Both the position numbers and the translations under genes were made by a program. A stretch of DNA of 34,304 nucleotides from DATLYF01 sp035575095. GTDB lineage: Bacteria; Pseudomonadota; Gammaproteobacteria; Competibacterales; Competibacteraceae. The stretch spans positions 1-34,304 of the forward strand of contig DATLYF010000004.1 of assembly GCA_035575095.1 (NCBI GenBank). The letters run 5' to 3'. Positions within the stretch are counted from its first letter, which is position 1; every line of letters begins with the position of its first letter. Below the pieces are notes generated by a model. It was not told where the DNA came from, ran no database searches, and worked only from the letters and a program-made list of their open reading frames with translations. Positions 24,088 to 31,195 of this stretch are shown piece after piece.

Positions 24088-24116
24088 ATCCTACCCGAGG
24101 GTTTCGCATTTGACAA
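24088..24116 (-). promoter_or_regulatory. Sigma-70 promoter of rplM-rpsI
   Basis: On the minus strand TTGTCA (24116-24111), exactly 17 bases and TAGGAT (24093-24088). The start would be near 24081, about 40 bases upstream of the rplM ATG. Confidence 0.7.
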
Positions 24117-24219
24117 GAGCCTCACCCCGCCACAACGTGGCCGGCGTGCAATCCGCCGCAGGGGCGGTTTATCATACGAAGCCGCGAATGCTGCCAGTTT
24201 CCCCCGGTTTGAGAAGCCT

Positions 24220-24867
24220 ATGCCGCAAGCCCGCCGCTATACCTCCGTCGATCGCCTGCTGATGGGCGTGGATCAGGCCGTACGCACCCTGACCGGACGC
24301 CCCCAGGGTACTGAGCGGCCCGATCCGGCCGCGGCGCTGGAGGAGGGGGAGCTGAGCGCTGCCGAGCGACGACTGGCGGCGCGGTTGATGCGCATTAACC
24401 ACACCGGCGAGGTGTGCGCCCAGGCCCTCTACCAGGGCCAGGCTCTGACCGCCCGGCTGGAGGCCGTGCGCGGCAAGATGGAGCGCGCCGCTGCCGAGGA
24501 GAACGACCACCTGCTCTGGTGCGAGCAGCGCATCCACGAACTGGGTGGCCACACCAGCCTGCTCAATCCGCTGTTCTATGCCGGTTCCCTGGCCATCGGC
24601 GCCCTGGCCGGGGCTGCGGGTGACAAGTGGAGTCTGGGCTTTGTAGTGGAGACCGAGCGCCAGGTGATGCAGCACCTGGATGGCCATCTGGCGCGCCTGC
24701 CCGAGCGTGACCGCAAGAGCCGGGCGATCCTGGCGCAGATGAAGGAGGACGAGGGTCGGCATGCCGCGAATGCCAAGGCGGCCGGTGGCGCCGAGCTGCC
24801 GCTGCCGGCGCGGCTGGCGATGAAGCTCACCTCCAAGCTGATGACCGGCAGCACCTACTGGATCTGA
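24220..24867 (+). CDS. coq7: Coq7-type 3-demethoxyubiquinol 3-hydroxylase
   Basis: This 215-residue di-iron hydroxylase belongs to the COQ7/CLK-1 family, which in many bacteria replaces the flavin enzyme UbiF at the C6 step of ubiquinone synthesis. Expected iron-binding motifs are present: the glutamate in MRINHTGEVCAQALYQGQA, EXXH in AAEENDHLLWCEQRI, a glutamate in VVETERQVMQHLDGHL, and the second EXXH in MKEDEGRHAANAKAAG. It acts at the cytoplasmic face of the inner membrane. The neighbour speD on the opposite strand matches the coq7-speD pairing known in Pseudomonas. A TATCAT (24170-24175) could be its -10. Confidence 0.94.
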   Translation: MPQARRYTSVDRLLMGVDQAVRTLTGRPQGTERPDPAAALEEGELSAAERRLAARLMRINHTGEVCAQALYQGQALTARLEAVRGKMERAAAEENDHLLWCEQRIHELGGHTSLLNPLFYAGSLAIGALAGAAGDKWSLGFVVETERQVMQHLDGHLARLPERDRKSRAILAQMKEDEGRHAANAKAAGGAELPLPARLAMKLTSKLMTGSTYWI

Positions 24868-24877
24868 GGGAGTGCTG

Positions 24878-24897
24878 CCTCCCCCGGGAGGGGGAGG
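24878..24897. terminator. Hairpin between convergent coq7 and speD
   Basis: CCTCCCCC-GGGA-GGGGGAGG is a perfect 8-bp dyad, 10 bases beyond the coq7 stop and 4 bases beyond the speD stop. There is no U tract on either strand, so it may pause RNA polymerase or protect 3' ends rather than act as an efficient intrinsic terminator. Confidence 0.5.
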
Positions 24898-24901
24898 GGT
24901 G

Positions 24902-25735
24902 TCAAATCTTCAGCCCCTTGCGCAGGTTCTTGCCATAGAAGATCTCCGCCATCTCGCGTCGCAGCCGGCGCTCGATCACCTCCTGCTCGCGCGGCGGGAT
25001 GTCGATCTTGTCCACGCCGAACAGGTAGTTGTTCAGATCGAAGTCTTTCAGGAGCATCTTGGTGTGGAAGATATTCTCCTGATAGACGTTGACGTCGATC
25101 ATCTGGTAGCGGTCCTTGGTCTCCTGGGGAATGTAGTTTTGGATCGAGTTGATCTTGTGATCGATGAAGACCTTCTTCCCCTCGATGTCCCGGGTGAAGC
25201 CGCGTACCCGGTAGTCGATGTAGACGATATCGGACTCGAAGCTATGGATCAGGTAATTCAGCGCCTTCAGCGGCGAGATGCGGCCGCAGGTGGAGACGTC
25301 GATGTCGGCGCGGAAGGTACTGATGCCATTGTCCGGATGGGACTCCGGGTAGGTGTGGACGGTGATGTGGCTCTTGTCCAGATGGCAGACCACGGCATCT
25401 GGCAGCGGTCCCGGCGCCTCGGTGTTGGAGAGCATCTCGGAGGCCACCGGCTCCTCGGAGATCAGCATGGTCACGCTGGCGCCCTGGGGCTCGTAGTCCT
25501 GGCGGGCAATATTGAGAATGTTGGCGCCGATGATGTTGGAAACATTGGTCAGGATCTGCGTCAGCCGCTCGGCGTTGTAGACCTCGTCGATATAGGCGAT
25601 ATAGCGCGCCTGCTCTTCGGGCGTGGCCGTATAGCAGATGTCGTAGATATTGAAGCTGAGCGACTTGGTGAGGTTGTTGAAACCCTGCAGCTTCAGCCGG
25701 GGGACCGGTATCGGCTTCACGGGTGCCGTTTTCAT
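24902..25735 (-). CDS. speD: S-adenosylmethionine decarboxylase proenzyme
   Basis: This 277-residue protein is of the E. coli-like SpeD class (264 residues). The self-cleavage site is HLDKSHITVHTYPESHPDNG, with Lys121-Ser122; Ser122 becomes the pyruvoyl cofactor of the alpha chain. It makes decarboxylated AdoMet for spermidine synthesis. The conserved C-terminal half has STFRADIDVSTCGRISPLKA and VYQENIFHTKMLLKDFDLNN. The ATG at 25735 fits the family N-terminus (KLQGFNNLTKSLSFNIYDIC); GTG codons a few residues upstream are in frame. No speE follows; coq7 is convergent downstream. The leader contains hairpins and an overlapping short ORF, described separately. Confidence 0.95.
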   Translation of the reverse strand: MKTAPVKPIPVPRLKLQGFNNLTKSLSFNIYDICYTATPEEQARYIAYIDEVYNAERLTQILTNVSNIIGANILNIARQDYEPQGASVTMLISEEPVASEMLSNTEAPGPLPDAVVCHLDKSHITVHTYPESHPDNGISTFRADIDVSTCGRISPLKALNYLIHSFESDIVYIDYRVRGFTRDIEGKKVFIDHKINSIQNYIPQETKDRYQMIDVNVYQENIFHTKMLLKDFDLNNYLFGVDKIDIPPREQEVIERRLRREMAEIFYGKNLRKGLKI

Positions 25736-25788
25736 CACTCTTGCCACGTCGAACCCCTCGCAACACCACGCCAACGGGCGGGATTCAT
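25735..25788 (-). CDS. Possible 17-residue upstream ORF overlapping the speD start
   Basis: An ATG at 25788 opens MNPARWRGVARGSTWQE and stops in TGATG, where the last base of the stop is the first of the speD ATG. This arrangement would couple speD translation to the short ORF. No Shine-Dalgarno sequence precedes the ATG (TTTTTGGCC). Basic, tryptophan-containing content has no known family. It may be chance; nothing beyond the overlap supports it. Confidence 0.25.
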   Translation of the reverse strand: MNPARWRGVARGSTWQE

Positions 25789-25792
25789 GGCC

Positions 25793-25863
25793 AAAAACAA
25801 ATCCCCCAGCCTCGCCGACTGGGGGAACCGGGCTTGCCCTGCCGGGCAAGGCGTCTAAGTATA
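25793..25863 (-). promoter_or_regulatory. speD leader: promoter, hairpin and terminator-like hairpin
   Basis: On the minus strand, a -10 TATACT (25863-25858) with a poor -35 starts RNA near 25851. The RNA then forms hairpin CTTGCCC/GGGCAAG (25850-25833). Next comes an 8-bp hairpin TCCCCCAG/CTGGGGGA (25826-25802), followed by UUUGUUUUU (25801-25793), an intrinsic-terminator shape. It lies about 60 bases before the speD ATG. It is either an attenuator of speD or the terminator of the upstream trp-osmC transcript. Confidence 0.5.
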
Positions 25864-25903
25864 ACGACAAAATGTTGGAAGAAAAGGGTTTTTTCCACCT
25901 TTT

Positions 25904-26323
25904 CTAGTCGCTCTCGCGGATCTCGTAGCTGTGCTCGATGACCGCGGTCTTGCCCAGCATGATCGAGGCCGAGCAGTACTTCTCGGCCGACAGCTCGATC
26001 GCGCGCTTGACGTGGTGCTCGGCCAGGCCCTTGCCGGTGACCACGAAGTGCGCCTTGATGCGAGTGAACACCTTGGGTTCGCTGGCGGCGCGTTCGGCGT
26101 CTAGTTCCACCACGCAGTCGCGCACGTCCTGGCGCGCCTTCTTCAGGATGCCGACCACGTCCACGGTGGTGCAGCCGCCCATGCCGACCAGCAGCATCTC
26201 CATGGGACGCAGACCCAGGTTGCGGCCGCCCGCCTCGGGGGCGCCGTCCATCACCACGCCATGACCGCTGCCGGATTCGCCCAGCATGGTCATGCCCTCG
26301 ATCCATTTCACGCGTGCTTTCAT
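25904..26323 (-). CDS. OsmC-family protein (YhfA type)
   Basis: This 139-residue protein of the OsmC/Ohr superfamily has the two expected redox-active cysteines: Cys51 in VGMGGCTTVDVVGILKKARQ and Cys117 in LSAEKYCSASIMLGKTAVIE. Members reduce organic peroxides using a thiol pair; the YhfA subgroup is poorly characterised. It lies 11 bases after trpC and 168 bases before speD. In Pseudomonas this gene lies between vfr (crp) and speD; here the crp-like gene is missing. Confidence 0.88.
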   Translation of the reverse strand: MKARVKWIEGMTMLGESGSGHGVVMDGAPEAGGRNLGLRPMEMLLVGMGGCTTVDVVGILKKARQDVRDCVVELDAERAASEPKVFTRIKAHFVVTGKGLAEHHVKRAIELSAEKYCSASIMLGKTAVIEHSYEIRESD

Positions 26324-26334
26324 GTCGCTCTCTC

Positions 26335-27138
26335 TCAGGCGAACAGTTCGGCCAGCTTTTCGCCGGGTTCGGCAGCGCGCATGAAGGCCTCACCGACGAG
26401 GAAGGCATGCACGCCGTGGGTGCGCAGCAGCGCTACATCGACGGGGGTGTGAATGCCGCTCTCGGTGACCACCAGGATGTCGGCAGGGATGCGCGGCAGC
26501 AGCTCGAGGGTGGTCTCCAGCCGGGTGTCGAAGCTGCGCAGATCGCGGTTGTTGATGCCCACCATGGGCAGCTCCAGGACCAGGGCCCGCTCCAGCTCCT
26601 CGGCATCGTGCACCTCCACCAGCACGTCCATGCCCAGATGCAGGGCCAGCCCGCTCAGCTCGCGTAGGGCGGCATCGCCCAGGGCGGCGACGATCAGCAG
26701 GATGCAGTCGGCACCGATGGCGCGCGCCTCGTAGACCTGATAGGGGTCGATGAGGAAATCCTTGCGCAGCACCGGCAGCGCGCAAGCGGCGCGGGCCTCG
26801 ACCAGGTAATCCTCGTGGCCCTGGAAGAAGTCGCGATCGGTGAGCACCGACAGGCAGGCGGCGCCATGGGCGGCATAGCTCCTGGCGATCTCGGCCGGAT
26901 GGAAGGGATCGCGCAGCAGCCCCTTGCTGGGGGAGGCCTTCTTGATCTCGGCGATTACCGCCGGCCGGCCGGCTTGGAGCTCGGCGCTGAGCGCGGCGGC
27001 GAAGCCGCGCGGCGGTGGCAGACCCTCGCAGCGGGCGGCCAGCTCGCGCAGCGGCAGCCTGTCGCTGCGCTCGGCGATCTCCGCCACCTTGCGGGCAAGG
27101 ATCTTCTTGAGGATATCGGGGGTATCGCGCATCGCCAT
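26335..27138 (-). CDS. trpC: Indole-3-glycerol phosphate synthase
   Basis: This 267-residue monofunctional TrpC has the (beta-alpha)8 barrel signatures: PAVIAEIKKASPSKGLLRD near residue 70 (active-site lysine), YLVEARAACALPVLRKDFLI, MDVLVEVHDAEELERAL and VGINNRDLRSFDT. It makes indole-3-glycerol phosphate from CdRP. The ATG at 27138 (MAMRDTPD) overlaps the trpD stop (ATGA) with GGGAG 5 bases upstream. It is not fused to TrpF; trpF, trpB and trpA are not in the window, as in Pseudomonas where the trp genes are split. Confidence 0.95.
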   Translation of the reverse strand: MAMRDTPDILKKILARKVAEIAERSDRLPLRELAARCEGLPPPRGFAAALSAELQAGRPAVIAEIKKASPSKGLLRDPFHPAEIARSYAAHGAACLSVLTDRDFFQGHEDYLVEARAACALPVLRKDFLIDPYQVYEARAIGADCILLIVAALGDAALRELSGLALHLGMDVLVEVHDAEELERALVLELPMVGINNRDLRSFDTRLETTLELLPRIPADILVVTESGIHTPVDVALLRTHGVHAFLVGEAFMRAAEPGEKLAELFA

Positions 27139-28157
27139 CACTCCCGGCCGTTGGTGAAGGCCACCAGCCGCTCCAGCTTATAGGCGGCGGAGCCATCGGC
27201 AAGCGCTGCCAGCGCCTTGTCGATGCCAGCGCGCAGGTCCGGGGCCAGACCGGCGGCGTAGATGGCGGCGCCGGCGTTGAGGGCGACGATGTCGCGGGCC
27301 GGGCCGGGCTCGTTGGCCAGCACCCGGCGGATCAGCTGCAGGCTCTCCTGGCTGCCGGCGACGCGGATGGCGGCCAGCGGCGCGCGGTCGACGTCGTATT
27401 CCTCCGGCCGGATGGTGTAGCTGCGGATCTGCCCGTCCTTGAGCTCCGCTACTTGGGTGGGAGCGCTGATGCTGATCTCGTCCAGGCCGTCATCGGCGTG
27501 CACCACCAGGGCATGGTGGCTGCCCAGGTTCTTCAGCACCTGGGCGATGGGTTCGACCAGTTCGGCGCTGAATACGCCCACCACCTGGTTGCGGGCCTCG
27601 GCCGGATTGGTCAGCGGCCCGAGCACGTTGAAGATGGTGCGGATCGCCATCTCCCGGCGCGGGCCGATGGCGTGGCGCATGGCGCCGTGGTGCAGGGGGG
27701 CGAAGAGGAAGCCGATGCCGAGTCTGGCGATGCAGGCTTCCAGCCGCTCCAGGGGGATGTCGAGCTTGACCCCGGCGGCCTCCAGCAGGTCAGCCGCGCC
27801 GGACTTGCCGCTGACGGCGCGGTTGCCATGCTTGGCCACGGTGGCGCCGGCGGCGGCGGCTACCAAGGCGGCGCAGGTGGAGATGTTGAAGGTGCCGGAG
27901 GCATCGCCGCCGGTGCCGACGATGTCTACCACGTGCGCGCCCTCGACCCGCACCCGGCTGGCCAGCTCGCGCATCACCTGGGCGGCGGCGGTGATCTCCT
28001 CCACCGTCTCGCCCTTCATGCGCAATCCCACTAGGAAGCCGCCGATCTGCGCCGGGGTGGCCTCGCCGGTCATGATGATGCGCATCACCTGAGTCATCTC
28101 CGCGGCCGAGAGATCGCGTCGCTCGACCACGGCACGGATGGCACTGGGCATGTCCAT
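27138..28157 (-). CDS. trpD: Anthranilate phosphoribosyltransferase
   Basis: This 339-residue enzyme has the PRPP-binding motif VDIVGTGGDASGTFNISTCA and the anthranilate-binding KHGNRAVSGKSGAADLLEA stretch, followed by GIGFLFAPLHHGAMRHAIGP. It transfers phosphoribose to anthranilate. The ATG at 28157 has GGAGGA 7 bases upstream; MPSAIR two residues later is a second option. It is 12 bases after trpG and overlaps trpC. Confidence 0.96.
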   Translation of the reverse strand: MDMPSAIRAVVERRDLSAAEMTQVMRIIMTGEATPAQIGGFLVGLRMKGETVEEITAAAQVMRELASRVRVEGAHVVDIVGTGGDASGTFNISTCAALVAAAAGATVAKHGNRAVSGKSGAADLLEAAGVKLDIPLERLEACIARLGIGFLFAPLHHGAMRHAIGPRREMAIRTIFNVLGPLTNPAEARNQVVGVFSAELVEPIAQVLKNLGSHHALVVHADDGLDEISISAPTQVAELKDGQIRSYTIRPEEYDVDRAPLAAIRVAGSQESLQLIRRVLANEPGPARDIVALNAGAAIYAAGLAPDLRAGIDKALAALADGSAAYKLERLVAFTNGRE

Positions 28158-28169
28158 AGCGTATTCCTC

Positions 28170-28748
28170 CTATCGGCGCAGGAAGTTGGCCAGCAGATCG
28201 TAGCCTTGGGGGGTGAGGATGGATTCGGGGTGAAATTGCACGCCCTCCACCGGCAGGGTCTTGTGGCGCACTCCCATGATCTCGTCCAGCTCGCCGTTCG
28301 ACGTCTCGGTCCAGGCGGTGAGCTCCAGGCACTCGGGCAGGGAGTGCTTTTCGATCACCAGGGAGTGGTAGCGGGTGGCTTGCATGGGGTTGGGTAGCCC
28401 CTGGAACACGCCCTGGTCGCGGTGGTGGATCATGGAGGTCTTGCCATGCATGATCTCGCGCGCATGAACGATGCGTCCGCCGTAGACCTGCCCGATGCTC
28501 TGGTGGCCCAGGCATACGCCGAGGATGGGAATCTGTCCGCCGAAGCGGCGGATCACGTCCATGGAGATGCCGGCCTCGTTGGGGGTGCAGGGGCCGGGGG
28601 AGATGACGATGTGGGAGGGCTTGAGGGCCTCGATCTGATCCAGCCCGATCTGATCGTTGCGATAGACGCGCACCTCGGCGCCCAGCTCGCCCAGGTACTG
28701 TACCAGGTTGTAGGTGAAGGAATCGTAGTTGTCGATCATCAGCAGCAT
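28170..28748 (-). CDS. trpG: Anthranilate synthase component II (glutamine amidotransferase)
   Basis: This 192-residue class I glutamine amidotransferase has the catalytic triad: Cys79 in ILGVCLGHQSIGQ and His173/Glu175 in VQFHPESILTP. The opening MLLMIDNYDSFTYNLVQYLG and ISPGPCTPNEAG are TrpG/PabA features. It supplies ammonia from glutamine to TrpE. It lies 26 bases after trpE; no trpD fusion is present. A dual role in p-aminobenzoate synthesis is possible, since no separate pabA is seen. Confidence 0.95.
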   Translation of the reverse strand: MLLMIDNYDSFTYNLVQYLGELGAEVRVYRNDQIGLDQIEALKPSHIVISPGPCTPNEAGISMDVIRRFGGQIPILGVCLGHQSIGQVYGGRIVHAREIMHGKTSMIHHRDQGVFQGLPNPMQATRYHSLVIEKHSLPECLELTAWTETSNGELDEIMGVRHKTLPVEGVQFHPESILTPQGYDLLANFLRR

Positions 28749-28774
28749 GGTGGAATCCTCCTGCGGGCGCGGTC

Positions 28775-30253
28775 TCACAGCAGCCCACGTTCGGCGAGCG
28801 CCACGGCACGGAACAGGGCGCGGCCCTTGTTGAGCGTCTCTTCCCACTCGCGGTGCGGCACCGAATCGGCCACCACCCCGGCACCGGCCTGCACGTGCAG
28901 CTGGCCGTCCTTGATCACCGCGGTGCGGATGGCGATGGCAGTGTCCATGTTGCCCGACCAGGAGAGATAACCCACGGCGCCGCCGTAGATGCCGCGCTTG
29001 ACTGGCTCCAACTCGTCGATGATCTCCATGGCGCGGATCTTGGGGGCGCCGGACAGGGTGCCGGCGGGCAGGGTGGCCTTGAGCACTTCCAGGGCGTCGA
29101 TGCCCGGTTTCAGCCGCCCGGTGACATTGGAGACGATATGCATGACGTGGGAGTAGCGCTCGATCACCATCTGCTCGGTGACATGTACCCCGCCGATCTC
29201 GGAGACACGGCCGACGTCGTTGCGCCCCAGGTCAATGAGCATGAGATGTTCGGCGATCTCCTTGGGATCGGCCAGCAGTTCCCGCTCCAGGGCCTGATCC
29301 TCGGCCTCGCTGCGCCCGCGCGGGCGGGTGCCGGCGATGGGCCGTACCGTGACCCGGCCGTGCTCGACCCGCGCCAGGATCTCCGGCGAGGAGCCGACGA
29401 TGTGGAACTCGCCCAGATCGAAGTAGTACATGTAGGGCGAGGGATTGAGGCTTCTGAGCGCGCGGTAGACGTTCAGCGGGTCGGCCTGGAGCGGGATGGA
29501 CATGCGTTGCGAGGGTACCACCTGCATGCAGTCGCCCTCGCGGATGTAGTGCTTGATGCGCTCGACTGCCGCCTCGAAGCCGGCTTGGGTGAAGCTGGAG
29601 ACGAAGTCGCGCTCCTCCACCTGGCGCAGCGGCGCCGACTCGTGATAGGCGGGGCGGGCGTTGCGCAACCGCTCGACGATCTCGTCCAGGCGCCGCTGGC
29701 CTTTCTCGTAGGCGCGCTCCACCGCCGGATCGACCAGGGTGACGATGTAGAGCTTGCCGTAGAGGTTGTCGAACACCACCACATCCTCGGAGACCAGCAG
29801 CAGGATGTCCGGGGTGCCGAGCGGATCGGGATTGGGACAGTGAGCCAGACGCGGTTCCACGTAGCGCACCGTGTCGTAGGCGAAATAGCCCACCAGGCCG
29901 CCGGCGAAGCGCGGCAGCCCCTCGCCCTGCTCGGCCACCCGGTAGCGCGCCTGGAATTCGCGGATCCAGGCCAGGGGATCGGCCACCGTGGCGCGCTCGA
30001 CGATCTCGCCGGCGTGCTCGACGGTGATATCGAGGCCGCGCACCCGGATTACCTTGCGGCAGGGCAGGCCGATGATGGAATAGCGGCCCCATTTCTCGCC
30101 ACCCTGCACCGACTCCAAAAGATAGGAATAGGGGGCGTCGGCCAGCTTGAGGTAGGTGGACAGCGGGGTGTCCAGGTCGGCCAGCACCTCGCGGTGCAGG
30201 GGGATGCGATTGTAGCCCTCGCGCAGGCGTTGCTCGAACTGTTGCTGATTCAT
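28775..30253 (-). CDS. trpE: Anthranilate synthase component I
   Basis: This 492-residue chorismate-utilising enzyme has the feedback-binding motif YSYLLESVQGGEKWGRYSII (LLES at 45-48), which implies inhibition by tryptophan. The chorismate-binding domain shows EGDCMQVVPSQRM, VVRPIAGTRPRGR-type residues, LPAGTLSGAPKIRAMEIIDE and RGIYGGAVGYLSWSGNMDTA. It makes anthranilate from chorismate with TrpG. The ATG at 30253 gives the usual start (MNQQQFEQRLREGYNRIPLH); the frame continues upstream but is not family-like. A 168-base region to rpe holds a gph-like relic. Confidence 0.97.
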   Translation of the reverse strand: MNQQQFEQRLREGYNRIPLHREVLADLDTPLSTYLKLADAPYSYLLESVQGGEKWGRYSIIGLPCRKVIRVRGLDITVEHAGEIVERATVADPLAWIREFQARYRVAEQGEGLPRFAGGLVGYFAYDTVRYVEPRLAHCPNPDPLGTPDILLLVSEDVVVFDNLYGKLYIVTLVDPAVERAYEKGQRRLDEIVERLRNARPAYHESAPLRQVEERDFVSSFTQAGFEAAVERIKHYIREGDCMQVVPSQRMSIPLQADPLNVYRALRSLNPSPYMYYFDLGEFHIVGSSPEILARVEHGRVTVRPIAGTRPRGRSEAEDQALERELLADPKEIAEHLMLIDLGRNDVGRVSEIGGVHVTEQMVIERYSHVMHIVSNVTGRLKPGIDALEVLKATLPAGTLSGAPKIRAMEIIDELEPVKRGIYGGAVGYLSWSGNMDTAIAIRTAVIKDGQLHVQAGAGVVADSVPHREWEETLNKGRALFRAVALAERGLL

Positions 30254-30326
30254 GCCGATGTCTCGCTGAAAACTGGGGATGAAACCGGGGCAGCGGCGCT
30301 GTGGCAAGCACCGGGTGGCAGCGGTT

Positions 30327-30419
30327 TCAGCGGCGCCATCGGAAATCGGGGTGGGTGCTGCACTCGTAGGCCAGGGTATCGTCCAGAGCGAAGAGCAGGG
30401 CGCGGGTGGCGGCGAACAC
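30327..30419 (-). pseudogene. Probable relic of gph (phosphoglycolate phosphatase) N-terminus
   Basis: Directly after the rpe stop, a GTG at 30419 with GGAGG 6 bases upstream opens a 30-residue frame. It begins VFAATRALLFALDDTLAYEC, then THPDFRWRR and a stop. RALLFALDDTLA resembles the HAD motif I of Gph (RAVLFDLDGTL), but the nucleophilic aspartate is Ala and DGT is DDT. In Pseudomonas and relatives gph sits exactly here, between rpe and trpE. The rest of the gene would be gone. A chance match is possible, since only about 12 residues align. Confidence 0.4.
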
Positions 30420-30420
30420 G

Positions 30421-31104
30421 CTAGCCCTCCGCCCGGCGGACCTTGGCCAGCTCGGCGCGCATGGCGGCGATGGTGGCCTTGTAATCGGGGGTGCCGAAGA
30501 TGGCCGAACCGGCGACGAAGGTATCGGCTCCGGCCTCGGCGATCTCGCGGATGTTGTCGATCTTGACCCCGCCGTCGATCTCCAGGCGGATGTCGTAGCC
30601 GGACTGGTCGATGATCCGCCGCGCCTGGCGCAGCTTGCCGAGGGTGGCGGGAATGAACTTCTGTCCGCCGAAGCCCGGATTGACCGACATGAGCAGAATC
30701 ATGTCGAGTTTGTCCAGCACATGGTCCAGATAGGTCAGCGGCGTGGCCGGATTGAACACCAGGCCGGCCTTGCAGCCGCAGTCTTTGATGAGCTGCAGGG
30801 TGCGGTCGATGTGGTCGCTGGCCTCGGGATGAAAGGTGATGTAGGTGGCACCGGCCTTGGCGAAGTCGGGGATGATGCGGTCCACCGGCTTGACCATCAG
30901 GTGCACGTCGATGGGCGCGGTGATGCCGTGCTTGCGCAGCGCCTCGCACACCAGCGGGCCGACGGTCAGATTGGGCACGTAGTGGTTGTCCATCACGTCG
31001 AAATGGACGATGTCGGCGCCCGCCGCCAGAACGTTGTCCACCTCCTCGCCCAGCTTGGCGAAGTTCGCCGACAGGATGGACGGGGCGATCAGATAATCCG
31101 CCAT
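30421..31104 (-). CDS. rpe: Ribulose-phosphate 3-epimerase
   Basis: This 227-residue enzyme has the (beta-alpha)8 signatures: IAPSILSANFAKLGEEV at the start, IVHFDVMDNHYVPNLTVGP with the metal-binding histidine and aspartate, IDVHLMVKPVDRIIPDF, and MSVNPGFGGQKFIPATLGKL. Asp in LEIDGGVKIDNI completes the catalytic set. It interconverts ribulose and xylulose 5-phosphate in the pentose phosphate or Calvin cycle. It precedes the trp genes in the same direction, as in many gammaproteobacteria (rpe-gph-trpE). Confidence 0.96.
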   Translation of the reverse strand: MADYLIAPSILSANFAKLGEEVDNVLAAGADIVHFDVMDNHYVPNLTVGPLVCEALRKHGITAPIDVHLMVKPVDRIIPDFAKAGATYITFHPEASDHIDRTLQLIKDCGCKAGLVFNPATPLTYLDHVLDKLDMILLMSVNPGFGGQKFIPATLGKLRQARRIIDQSGYDIRLEIDGGVKIDNIREIAEAGADTFVAGSAIFGTPDYKATIAAMRAELAKVRRAEG

Positions 31105-31129
31105 GCTCGCTCGCTCTCAACCACCTGAG

Positions 31130-31152
31130 AAAAGGCCCGCCGGACGGCGGGC
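31130..31152 (-). terminator. Terminator between the reductase gene and rpe
   Basis: GCCCGCC-GGAC-GGCGGGC (31135-31152) is followed on the minus strand by CTTTTCTC. It would end the transcript of the upstream cyclodeaminase-family gene before rpe. Confidence 0.75.
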
Positions 31153-31195
31153 ACAGAGATTGGAACTGTAACCGATTGGCGGCGCCGGGTACACC

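Noticed and set aside
30254..30420. Classical trp attenuator before trpE
   Set aside because: The short frame present has only one Trp codon, no adjacent Trp pair, and no U tract follows the dyad.
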